From positions 1 to 16,465 of the forward strand of contig CAAFZS010000076.1 in the NCBI GenBank assembly GCA_900767595.1: a stretch of 16,465 nt of DNA. Reading direction: 5' to 3'. Source of the stretch: Bacteroidales bacterium. Its GTDB lineage: Bacteria; Bacteroidota; Bacteroidia; Bacteroidales; Paludibacteraceae. The notes beneath the pieces were generated by a model. It did no database searches. It had not been told where the DNA came from and worked only from the letters and a program-made list of their open reading frames with translations. The translations under genes and the position numbers were made by a program. Positions 7,521 to 14,369 of the stretch are shown here, in pieces (the stretch's first letter is position 1; the number at the start of each line of letters is the position of its first letter).

Positions 7521-8645
7521 ATGAAAAAAATCCAAATGGTGGACCTGCAACGTCAGTATCTCCGCCTCAAACAAGAAATCGATAACGGTATCCAACAAGT
7601 CATTGACGATGCCACCTTCGTTAAAGGTCCTCAAGTAACGGCTTTCCAGCAACACCTCGAAGCCTATACGGGTGCTAAGCACGTGATTGCTGTAGGTAAC
7701 GGAACCGACGCTTTGCAGATTGCCTTGATGGCACTCGGTCTTCAACCCGGAGACGAGGTTATTACCCCGACGTTCACTTTTATTGCAACGGCGGAAGTGG
7801 TGGCTTTGCTCGGACTGACACCGGTAGTGGTGGATGTGGATGAGCAAACGATGAATATCTCCGTAGAGGCTATCCGTCGCGCTATCACGCCCAAGACGAA
7901 GGCGATCGTTCCCGTACATCTGTTCGGTCAATGTGCAGATATGGAAGCCATCCTCGCCTTGGCGAAGGAGCACCACCTCTATGTGATTGAAGACGCTTGT
8001 CAAGCCATTGGCGCACGTTATACGTTCAGTGACGGCACAACCAAGCAAGCCGGCACGATGGGAGAGATCGGTTGCACCTCGTTCTTCCCCTCGAAGAACT
8101 TAGGTTGTTATGGTGATGGCGGAGCATTGTTTACCAACGATGATGCGCTTGCCAAGAAAATACAAGTGATTGCCAACCACGGGATGGAGGTGCGTTATCA
8201 CCACGACAGTATCGGTGTCAACTCGCGTCTGGATAGTATCCAAGCCGCCGTGCTAGACGCTAAACTGCCCCATCTGGACGAGTTTATAAATGCCCGCCAG
8301 CGCGCCGCTGCGTACTACGACGAGGCCTTCAAAGACATTCCGGGTATTCAAGTGCCCGGACGCAGCAACCAATCGACGCACGTCTTCCACCAATATACGC
8401 TGCGTATAGCCGATGGCAAGCGCGATGCACTCAAGCAAGCCTTGGCAGAAAAACAGGTGCCGGCGATGATCTACTACCCTATCCCACTGCATATGCAGAA
8501 GGCCTACCAAGACCCACGATATAAGCAAGGCGACTTCCCCGTAGCCGAGAAACTGAGCGCAACTGTACTGTCGCTGCCTATGCACACCGAACTCGATAAC
8601 GAACAACTCGAATATATCGTTAATGCCGTCAAAGAATGTCTTTAA
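7521..8645 (+). CDS. DegT/DnrJ/EryC1/StrS aminotransferase (sugar aminotransferase)
   Basis: A 374-residue PLP-dependent aminotransferase acting on nucleotide-linked keto-sugars. Features in order: QRQYLRLKQEID at the N terminus, GNGTDALQIAL (about 60-69), GDEVITPTFTFIATAEVV, the PLP-ring-contacting EDACQAIGA (Asp158), the Schiff-base lysine Lys192 in FFPSKNLGCYGDGG, and the C-terminal STHVFHQYTLR and YYPIPLHMQKAY blocks. It resembles WbpE/WlbC-type enzymes that aminate a 3-keto sugar in surface polysaccharide synthesis, but no other sugar genes are nearby, so the substrate is uncertain. It starts 3 nt after the YbbR gene and overlaps rpoN by 10 nt. Confidence 0.93.
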   Translation: MKKIQMVDLQRQYLRLKQEIDNGIQQVIDDATFVKGPQVTAFQQHLEAYTGAKHVIAVGNGTDALQIALMALGLQPGDEVITPTFTFIATAEVVALLGLTPVVVDVDEQTMNISVEAIRRAITPKTKAIVPVHLFGQCADMEAILALAKEHHLYVIEDACQAIGARYTFSDGTTKQAGTMGEIGCTSFFPSKNLGCYGDGGALFTNDDALAKKIQVIANHGMEVRYHHDSIGVNSRLDSIQAAVLDAKLPHLDEFINARQRAAAYYDEAFKDIPGIQVPGRSNQSTHVFHQYTLRIADGKRDALKQALAEKQVPAMIYYPIPLHMQKAYQDPRYKQGDFPVAEKLSATVLSLPMHTELDNEQLEYIVNAVKECL

Positions 8646-10093
8646 GTTTACAGCAAGAACAGAAGTTACTGACGCGGCTATCGCCGGTACAGATCCAGAT
8701 GGTGAAGATGTTGGAACTGCCCTCCGTGGAGTTACAGCAGCGCATCAACGAGGAACTGCAGGAGAACCCTGCTCTTGAAGAAGGCGAATGGGACAAGGAA
8801 GAGGACGGATACAAAGAGGCGGAAGAGAACGAGGACGACTATCGTAACCCGTTACAGAACGAAGACTTCAATTACGACGATTATGTGAACGATGACGAGA
8901 TGCCTGCTTATAGCGGTGCCTCGAACTATAACCCTGACGACGACCGGCAAGAGGCTGTAGTCATCAGCGGAAGCACGCTATTCGATTACCTCAAGTCGCA
9001 GGTATATCTCACCGGCCTTACCAAGCCCGAACGGCATATTGCCAAATGGGTGCTTGGAAACATCGACGACGACGGCTACCTGCGTCGCACCACCGAACAG
9101 TTGGTAGACGACCTCGCTTTCCAGGAAAACATCACGGTCAGCGATGAGGCGATGCAACGGATTGTAGATATCATCAAGACCTTCGAGCCTTCCGGTATAG
9201 CGGCATACGACCTGCGCGAATGTCTCATCAACCAACTAAAACAAAAGCCTTCCACACCGGCCATAGAGAATGCCATTCTCATCTTAGACAAATACTTCGA
9301 CGCCTTTGGTAAACGACATTTCGATAAGATAAAGGAGCGGTTGGACTTAAGCGATGACGACCTCAAAGACGCGATGGACGAGGTGCTGCACTTGAATCAG
9401 AAACCTGCCAACGGTTTTGTAGGTTCCGTATATGAGAACCAGAAATCGACCATCATTCCCGACTTCACGGTCGAGAACCGCGACGGCGAACTGGTCGTCA
9501 GCCTCAACACGGGCGACATACCCGAACTGCACGTAAGCAAGGACTATCAGTCGATGTTAAACGAGTATAGTGCTAAAGGCAATACCCCGCAGGTCAAAGA
9601 GACGGTGAGGTTTATCAAACAACGCCTCGAGGCTGCGCAAGGGTTCATTGATGCTATCGCCCAACGCAACGAGACTCTCTCTAGAACGATGGAGGCTATC
9701 GTCAAACGACAACAGGATTTCTTCTTCGAGGGAGACGAGAGTTATCTCAAACCGATGATATTGCAAGACATAGCGGATATAACCGGATACGACGTGAGCA
9801 CGATCTCCCGCGTAAGCAACTCGAAGTATGTACAAACGCCCTTCGGCATCTATCCCCTCAAGCACTTCTTCTCCGAGAGTATCACCAACGATGCGGGCGA
9901 AGAGATATCGACAAGAGAGATTAAGATGATCCTCACCGAACTCATTGACAGCGAGGACAAGACCCATCCGCTGACCGATGACGAGCTGGTGGACAAACTA
10001 AGCGAAAAGAATTATACTATTGCCCGACGCACCGTGGCTAAATACAGAGACCAGTTAGGTTATCCCGTAGCGCGACTTCGTAAGAGTCTATGA
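8636..10093 (+). CDS. rpoN: RNA polymerase sigma-54 factor RpoN
   Basis: A 485-residue sigma-54. Region I at the N terminus is Gln/Leu-rich (SLQQEQKLLTRLSPVQIQMV and ELQQRINEELQENPALEE). An acidic region II follows (about residues 45-100). The core-binding and DNA-binding domains follow, and the RpoN box ARRTVAKYR lies at about 463-471, 14 residues from the C terminus. Sigma-54 reads -24/-12 promoters and needs AAA+ activators. The ATG lies inside the end of the aminotransferase gene (10-nt overlap), and the stop overlaps the next gene by 4 nt, so expression is probably coupled. Confidence 0.96.
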   Translation: MSLSLQQEQKLLTRLSPVQIQMVKMLELPSVELQQRINEELQENPALEEGEWDKEEDGYKEAEENEDDYRNPLQNEDFNYDDYVNDDEMPAYSGASNYNPDDDRQEAVVISGSTLFDYLKSQVYLTGLTKPERHIAKWVLGNIDDDGYLRRTTEQLVDDLAFQENITVSDEAMQRIVDIIKTFEPSGIAAYDLRECLINQLKQKPSTPAIENAILILDKYFDAFGKRHFDKIKERLDLSDDDLKDAMDEVLHLNQKPANGFVGSVYENQKSTIIPDFTVENRDGELVVSLNTGDIPELHVSKDYQSMLNEYSAKGNTPQVKETVRFIKQRLEAAQGFIDAIAQRNETLSRTMEAIVKRQQDFFFEGDESYLKPMILQDIADITGYDVSTISRVSNSKYVQTPFGIYPLKHFFSESITNDAGEEISTREIKMILTELIDSEDKTHPLTDDELVDKLSEKNYTIARRTVAKYRDQLGYPVARLRKSL

Positions 10094-10698
10094 GCAAACT
10101 ACTCACCATATTATCCCGAGCACTAAGTGCCGTGGCTTATCCGCTGTTTATCCCTACCTACGGGATGGTGCTGTATTGTCTTTGTTACCACACGATGACC
10201 CCTATGCTTCCCGTAGGCGCGTATATATATTATGGTGTAGCCACGTTTATACTCACGTGTCTTATTCCGCTCATCACGATTCTTATTCTTATCCGCAAGC
10301 GCGTCATCACGGATATCTATATCACGAATGCCGACGAGCGGAGGCTCCCCTATCTGATAACGATGATGTGTTATGCTATCTGGTGCATTGTGGTTATCCG
10401 AACGATGCACGTACTGCCCGCTGTTCGTCTCTCTGTGATAGGAGCCACGATGGCTATTTGTATTGTTAACTTCATCAATTCCTATTGGAAGATATCGGCT
10501 CATCTTACGGGTATAGGCGGACTGATAGGTGCATTCATCCTTTACCAGCCTTTGATAGGTTGTGTCCTACTCGCCGTGGCGCTGATGCTCATTTACGCGC
10601 GGCTATACTTAGACGCCCATACCCCGTTGCAGGTCGTATGCGGCTTTGGGCTCGGGTTATTATGTACGTTGATTCCTAATCTGATTTATTATGTATAA
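10090..10698 (+). CDS. PAP2-related integral membrane protein
   Basis: A 202-residue protein with five or six hydrophobic helices. It fits the lipid phosphatase PAP2 fold in degenerate form: ADERRLPY (residues 81-88) is in the place of the KxxxxxxRP motif, ISAHLTG (His138) stands for PSGH, and ARLYLDAHTPLQV (Arg171, His177) for SRxxxxxHxxxD. The two histidines and an arginine remain, but the usual Ser of SR is Ala and the final Asp is Gln. This may be a clade-typical variant. Probable role is dephosphorylation of a membrane lipid such as undecaprenyl diphosphate or phosphatidylglycerophosphate; activity is uncertain. It overlaps rpoN by 4 nt and the next gene by 8 nt. Confidence 0.75.
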   Translation: MSKLLTILSRALSAVAYPLFIPTYGMVLYCLCYHTMTPMLPVGAYIYYGVATFILTCLIPLITILILIRKRVITDIYITNADERRLPYLITMMCYAIWCIVVIRTMHVLPAVRLSVIGATMAICIVNFINSYWKISAHLTGIGGLIGAFILYQPLIGCVLLAVALMLIYARLYLDAHTPLQVVCGFGLGLLCTLIPNLIYYV

Positions 10699-11677
10699 AC
10701 GAATACTAATCTGTCTTCTTGTGCTTTGCAGTTTGACCCTGCACGCGGCACGGCCCTTGAGTGAGCGAGCTCAGATATCGCTATTGACCTGTACACCGGG
10801 CAGCGAGTTATATTCGCGTTACGGTCACACCTCTATACGCGTCACGGACCCTGTCAACCGCCTGGATATCGTATTTAACTACGGGTGCTTCAGTTTTGAC
10901 ACGGACCATTTCTACTATAAGTTCGTTAAGGGCGAGACCTACTACGAACTGGGGGTAGAAGATGCGGCATCGTTCCTTACGGAGTACCAAATGGAGCGTC
11001 GTCCGGTGTTCTTCCAGACGTTGAACCTTAGTTTCGATCAGCGGCAAGAGCTCTTTGACCGGTTGGTAGAGAATGCCCGTCCTCAGAACTGCAAGTACCT
11101 CTATAACTTCGTTTTTGACAACTGCGCCACGCGGCCTTACTATATCATCAAGGAAGTGATGGGTGACAGTATCCTTTCCCCTTACGAAGGTTGGAAAGGG
11201 AAGAGTTTTAGGGAGTTCATTCACGCCTATACGGGGGAAGGCAGCTGGGAAGACTTCGGTATCAATATGGTCTTCGGGCTTCGTGCCGATGAACCGATGA
11301 CCAATGAGCAGCGTCTTTTCCTGCCTGAGGAACTAATGAACTATTTAAGTCAGGCAACGACCACGGACGGCATCCCGGTAGTGGCTCGTCAGTTCACAGG
11401 GGAGTTTACCCATCCTCGCGTGCCTTGGTACAAGACTTGGTATTTCGGTGCGATTATCTTTGCTGTGCTTCTTGTTTTACTTAATATATGGGATTGGGAG
11501 AGAGGTAAACTCAGTTGGGGAGTAGATGTGGCATTAGGAGTTGTTTACCTACTATTGGCGGCTCTTGTCATCTTCCTTGTCTTCTTCTCTATTCATCCGT
11601 TAGTAGGCCTTAACTGGCGATTGTTCTTATTCCCGATTATTCACTTATGCACTCGTTTCATCTATCTCATACACTAA
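10691..11677 (+). CDS. DUF4105 (Lnb-like) periplasmic cysteine enzyme with C-terminal membrane helices
   Basis: A 328-residue protein. A signal peptide or anchor (1-20, ending LTLHA-A) precedes a DUF4105 domain (about 25-230). Conserved landmarks are CTPGSELYSRYGHTSIRV with His46, and FDNCATRPYYII with Cys145, a Cys/His pair consistent with a papain/NlpC-like active site. Three hydrophobic helices follow (about 249-267, 277-301, 309-325). The family includes Lnb of Enterococcus, which moves an acyl chain within lipoproteins to make lyso-form lipoproteins. Transfer of that activity to this protein is inference. It overlaps its upstream neighbour by 8 nt and the next gene by 31 nt. Confidence 0.82.
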   Translation: MYKRILICLLVLCSLTLHAARPLSERAQISLLTCTPGSELYSRYGHTSIRVTDPVNRLDIVFNYGCFSFDTDHFYYKFVKGETYYELGVEDAASFLTEYQMERRPVFFQTLNLSFDQRQELFDRLVENARPQNCKYLYNFVFDNCATRPYYIIKEVMGDSILSPYEGWKGKSFREFIHAYTGEGSWEDFGINMVFGLRADEPMTNEQRLFLPEELMNYLSQATTTDGIPVVARQFTGEFTHPRVPWYKTWYFGAIIFAVLLVLLNIWDWERGKLSWGVDVALGVVYLLLAALVIFLVFFSIHPLVGLNWRLFLFPIIHLCTRFIYLIH

Positions 11678-12927
11678 TCGTGTTCGGGCTTGTCGCCCTT
11701 ATCGGTTCGGCCAAAGCCCAGCTCATCACCCCTCGTCTTACGGTGGTGGTCGTGGTGGACGGGTTGAGTGAACGCGACCTCAATCGTATGCGTCCGTATT
11801 GGTCGCAAGGCGGGATGTATATGCTTGCCAACGAGGGGTATCATAGCAGTGTCACTTTCCCTCACGAGGTCTATGGAGGCAACGAAACGGTAGCCACTAT
11901 CCTGACAGGAACCCTACCCAACGAGCACGGGTATATACGCGACTCTATCTTCGTTCGGGAGTCGCGAACGGTCGTTCCCCGTCTTTGGGATGCCGAAGTA
12001 CCGGGTATCGGTAGTGACCAACGGCTCTCCCCAAATGCCCTTCGCTGCGCTACGATAGCCGACCGGTTACGGCAACAGGAAGGGTCGCGTAGTAAGATTT
12101 ACGCAGTAGGTATCCATTCACAGACGACTATGCTCTTAGCCGGTCACGCCGCCAATGCTTGCTGCTGGATAGATAAGCGCAAACAACAATGGGCTACTTC
12201 CACTTTCTATCCCGAAGGACTGCCCAATGCCGCGGACGAGATGAACATCGAAAGTGAAAGCCGGACGGTGAACCAAAAGGTGACCGAACTCAGTTTGCGG
12301 TTGCGAGATCAGAATAAATTGGGGGATGACGAGGTGCCTGATATGCTTCTGATTGAATATAGTGCCTTGTCCGCGGATGCCGTCAGCGACCGTATCAAGA
12401 CGGCAGCGCACGAAGAACTCTATGCGCAACTCAATATCGACTTAGGGAAGTTATTTTCCACTTTCATCCAACAGGTAGGAAGAAATAACTTACAGATTCT
12501 GCTCATCGGCAAACCGCATTTCGTTGAACAGCCTACGTTTAATATCGACCGCGCCGCGGCATTGACTTCGACTTATCTGATGGCGCTCTATGGTCACGAG
12601 CGTTGGATAGACGGCGGATACGGCAACTCTATCTACCTAAACCACGACCTGATAAGTCAAAAGAAACTGTCCCTTATTGACATACAACGGCAGATAACCG
12701 CTTTCCTTCTTAATTTTGAAGGTGTACAAGCGGCCTATGCTTATCAAGATGCGCTGTTGATACCCGAACTGAGGGCCGCGATGGATAAACACTGTACGGG
12801 AGATATTGTGGTCACCCTCGAAAAGAGATGGAACGACCAAATCCCCGTGGCTCCGGTCTTCTATTGGGGTCCGGCTAAACCAAAACCCACAAGTTTACAA
12901 GCCGTTAAAGTAACTAATTTATTATAA
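11647..12927 (+). CDS. PafA-like alkaline phosphatase superfamily protein, probably catalytically dead
   Basis: A 426-residue exported protein (signal peptide 1-24, ending SAKA-Q). Its homology to PafA-type phosphatases is visible in VVVVVDGLSERDLNRM (Asp38, the first metal ligand position), TILTGTLPNEHGY, LSPNALRCATIADRLR, LLAGHAANACCW and QQWATSTFYPEGLPN. The catalytic residues appear lost. The nucleophile Thr of the TGPGH segment aligns with Gly in GGNETVAT. The phosphate-binding Lys and Arg upstream of AGHAAN are His157 and Gln159. The metal-binding GH is SD in SADAVSDRI, and the ADHG site reads LIGKPHF. It is shorter than the usual roughly 520 residues. The ATG start overlaps DUF4105 by 31 nt; an internal GTG at 11680 would shorten the signal peptide. 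A binding or structural role is inferred. Confidence 0.78.
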   Translation: MHSFHLSHTLIVFGLVALIGSAKAQLITPRLTVVVVVDGLSERDLNRMRPYWSQGGMYMLANEGYHSSVTFPHEVYGGNETVATILTGTLPNEHGYIRDSIFVRESRTVVPRLWDAEVPGIGSDQRLSPNALRCATIADRLRQQEGSRSKIYAVGIHSQTTMLLAGHAANACCWIDKRKQQWATSTFYPEGLPNAADEMNIESESRTVNQKVTELSLRLRDQNKLGDDEVPDMLLIEYSALSADAVSDRIKTAAHEELYAQLNIDLGKLFSTFIQQVGRNNLQILLIGKPHFVEQPTFNIDRAAALTSTYLMALYGHERWIDGGYGNSIYLNHDLISQKKLSLIDIQRQITAFLLNFEGVQAAYAYQDALLIPELRAAMDKHCTGDIVVTLEKRWNDQIPVAPVFYWGPAKPKPTSLQAVKVTNLL

Positions 12928-12938
12928 TTTTTAGCCAT

Positions 12939-13352
12939 ATGATCTTATACGAAATCAAAATCAGTTATGAACGTCAAACCGGAGAAGACAACCCCGGAAA
13001 TGTGAAAGAGACTTATCTGGTAGAAGGTCTAAGTCCTGCCGACGTAGAAAGTCGTCTTATGGGAGAGATACAACGTTATATCTCCGGAGACAGCGAAGTG
13101 ACCTCTTGCCGCAAAGTGCAGTTTGCCGATATTATCACTTCGCCCGAAGGCGACACTTGGTACAAAGCACGTGTAGAGATGATCACCATCGAAGACGACA
13201 AAGAGACGCGTCGTAAGGTGTCTATCTTGGTACAAGCATCGAACATTGTTTTTGCTCTTAAGAACCTCAACGCTGCTCTCGCTTCGATGGACTGCGAGAT
13301 TGTGAGCATCACTCGTTCGCCGATTTTAGAAGTGTATAGAGCCATTAATTAA
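12939..13352 (+). CDS. DUF4494 family protein
   Basis: A 137-residue soluble protein matching the Bacteroidota-specific DUF4494 family in length and pattern. It opens with a strand YEIKISYERQT, followed by KETYLVEGLSPADVESRLM, a charged central strand region (EGDTWYKARVEMITIEDDKE) and a C-terminal alpha/beta part (VQASNIVFALKNLNAALASM). No catalytic motif is visible and the family has no function I know of. It follows the PafA-like gene after 11 nt and ends the long plus-strand run that starts at nusB. A structured RNA candidate begins 6 nt after its stop. Confidence 0.8.
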   Translation: MILYEIKISYERQTGEDNPGNVKETYLVEGLSPADVESRLMGEIQRYISGDSEVTSCRKVQFADIITSPEGDTWYKARVEMITIEDDKETRRKVSILVQASNIVFALKNLNAALASMDCEIVSITRSPILEVYRAIN

Positions 13353-13358
13353 CCCTCG

Positions 13359-13572
13359 CTACCGAGTTTGTGGGAACCGGAAAACTCAACAGACAAATGT
13401 CAACGAGGTCCCTCTACAACTGATGGCGTGCTGATACATCGGCTCGCGGTGACCCCGAAAGGGAGAGCGGCCTAGCGCAAGCGAAGCATGGTAGTCAGAT
13501 TACAAAGGTTGTTCACACCCCAAATCCTACTTATTAGGAGCTTTCTCGATGAAATGAACTCGGTAGTTTTTT
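13359..13572 (+). ncRNA. Candidate structured RNA upstream of the ABC ATPase gene
   Basis: CTACCGAGTT (13359-13368) pairs perfectly with AACTCGGTAG (13557-13566), about 190 nt apart, and six T's follow (13567-13572). Directly inside, TGTGGGAACC (13369-13378) pairs with GGTTgTTCACA (13507-13517), with two G-U pairs and one bulge. Further helices are GAC/GTC (13392-13401), GAG/CTC (13405-13414), CTGATG/CATCGG (13420-13442), GCTC/GAGC (13442-13468) enclosing CCC-GAAA-GGG, GC-GCAA-GC (13475-13482) and TCCTA/TAGGA (13525-13539). GNRA-type loops are frequent. Short motifs GGGAACC, CAACTG and AGTCAGA occur in the same order as in cobalamin riboswitches, but the rest does not fit that consensus well. 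The T-run ends 29 nt before the GTG of the ABC gene. It may be a stand-alone RNA, a cis-regulator, or both. Confidence 0.6.
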
Positions 13573-13601
13573 GAAGATTATGAAAGTAAAAAGATAATTC
13601 A

Positions 13602-14369
13602 GTGACCTTAACTGACCTAACCATAGGATACGAAAATAAGGTGGTGCAGTCGCACCTTACCTTTACCTTGGAACAAGGGCAACTCATCTCGCTCCTCGGT
13701 CCCAACGGATCGGGTAAATCGACGCTCCTGCGCACGATAGCGGGATTACAACCCTCTTTAGGCGGACAGATCCTTGTTAACGGTATCGACATCTCCCCCA
13801 TGAGCCCTGCTGAGCGGGCGAAACAACAGGCATTGGTGCTAACGGATAATCAACCTCTTGAGGCTACGACCATCTTCGACATCGTCGCCTTGGGACGCTA
13901 TCCCTACACCTCCTTCCTGGGTCACCTCACTCAGGAAGATAAAGCCATCATCACCCAATCCCTCGAATCCGTAGGCTTACCCTACTCCTCTACCCCTCTA
14001 CTCCCCTACTCCCCTACACCCTACTCCTCTACCCCTCTACTCCCCTACTCCTCTCTCTCGACGGGCAACCAAGCCCGTGTCCTCATTGCCAAAGCGTTAG
14101 CGCAGCAAACGCCGATTATCCTGCTTGATGAGCCTACGGCTCACCTCGACTTGCCGGGACGGGTACAGTTATTTGAATTATTGCAGCGGTTGGCACACGA
14201 GCAGAAGAAACTGATTCTCATCTCTACCCACGAGCTGAACCTCGCTTTGCGTTGTAGTGACCATATCTTATTGATGAGTGACACAACCGAATATGCCACT
14301 CCCGCAGAACTGAGAACGACCCAAGCGCTTTCGAACGCTTTTCATATTAACATCGATGAGTATTGCTGA
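13602..14369 (+). CDS. ABC transporter ATP-binding protein (FecE/BtuD type)
   Basis: A 255-residue ATPase of the iron-siderophore/haem/cobalamin import class. Walker A is GPNGSGKST (33-41), the signature loop is LSTGNQ (152-157), Walker B is IILLDEP (171-177), followed by THLD-type AHLD, and the H-loop histidine is His210 in ISTHELNLAL. Residues 127-151, just before the signature, are replaced and lengthened by a repeat-encoded stretch (PYSSTPLLP twice). A normal protein has about half as many residues there. The start is GTG at 13602, because an in-frame stop lies at 13587-13589. No permease or binding-protein gene is adjacent, so this is an orphan ATPase. It overlaps yggS by 14 nt. Substrate is unknown. 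Confidence 0.9.
   Translation: MTLTDLTIGYENKVVQSHLTFTLEQGQLISLLGPNGSGKSTLLRTIAGLQPSLGGQILVNGIDISPMSPAERAKQQALVLTDNQPLEATTIFDIVALGRYPYTSFLGHLTQEDKAIITQSLESVGLPYSSTPLLPYSPTPYSSTPLLPYSSLSTGNQARVLIAKALAQQTPIILLDEPTAHLDLPGRVQLFELLQRLAHEQKKLILISTHELNLALRCSDHILLMSDTTEYATPAELRTTQALSNAFHINIDEYC
13981..14058 (+). repeat. Pyrimidine-rich minisatellite within the ABC ATPase gene
   Basis: Two identical 32-bp copies lie at 13981-14012 and 14020-14051. The period is 39 bp, exactly 13 codons, so copy changes keep the frame. The units are built from the sub-motif TACTCCYCT. On the coding strand no stop codon occurs in any of the three frames. A near-identical unit lies at 14913-14945. Confidence 0.95.

Noticed and set aside
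7323..8048. A 241-codon minus-strand open frame over the YbbR and aminotransferase genes
   Set aside because: It spans two genes with clear motifs on the plus strand and has no recognisable domain, so it is an antisense shadow.
13359..13572. RNase P RNA, tmRNA or SRP RNA
   Set aside because: The universal motifs of each (RNase P AGGAAAGTCC, tmRNA 5' GGGGCTGA and tRNA-like end, SRP GGAA-loop apical domain) are absent on both strands.
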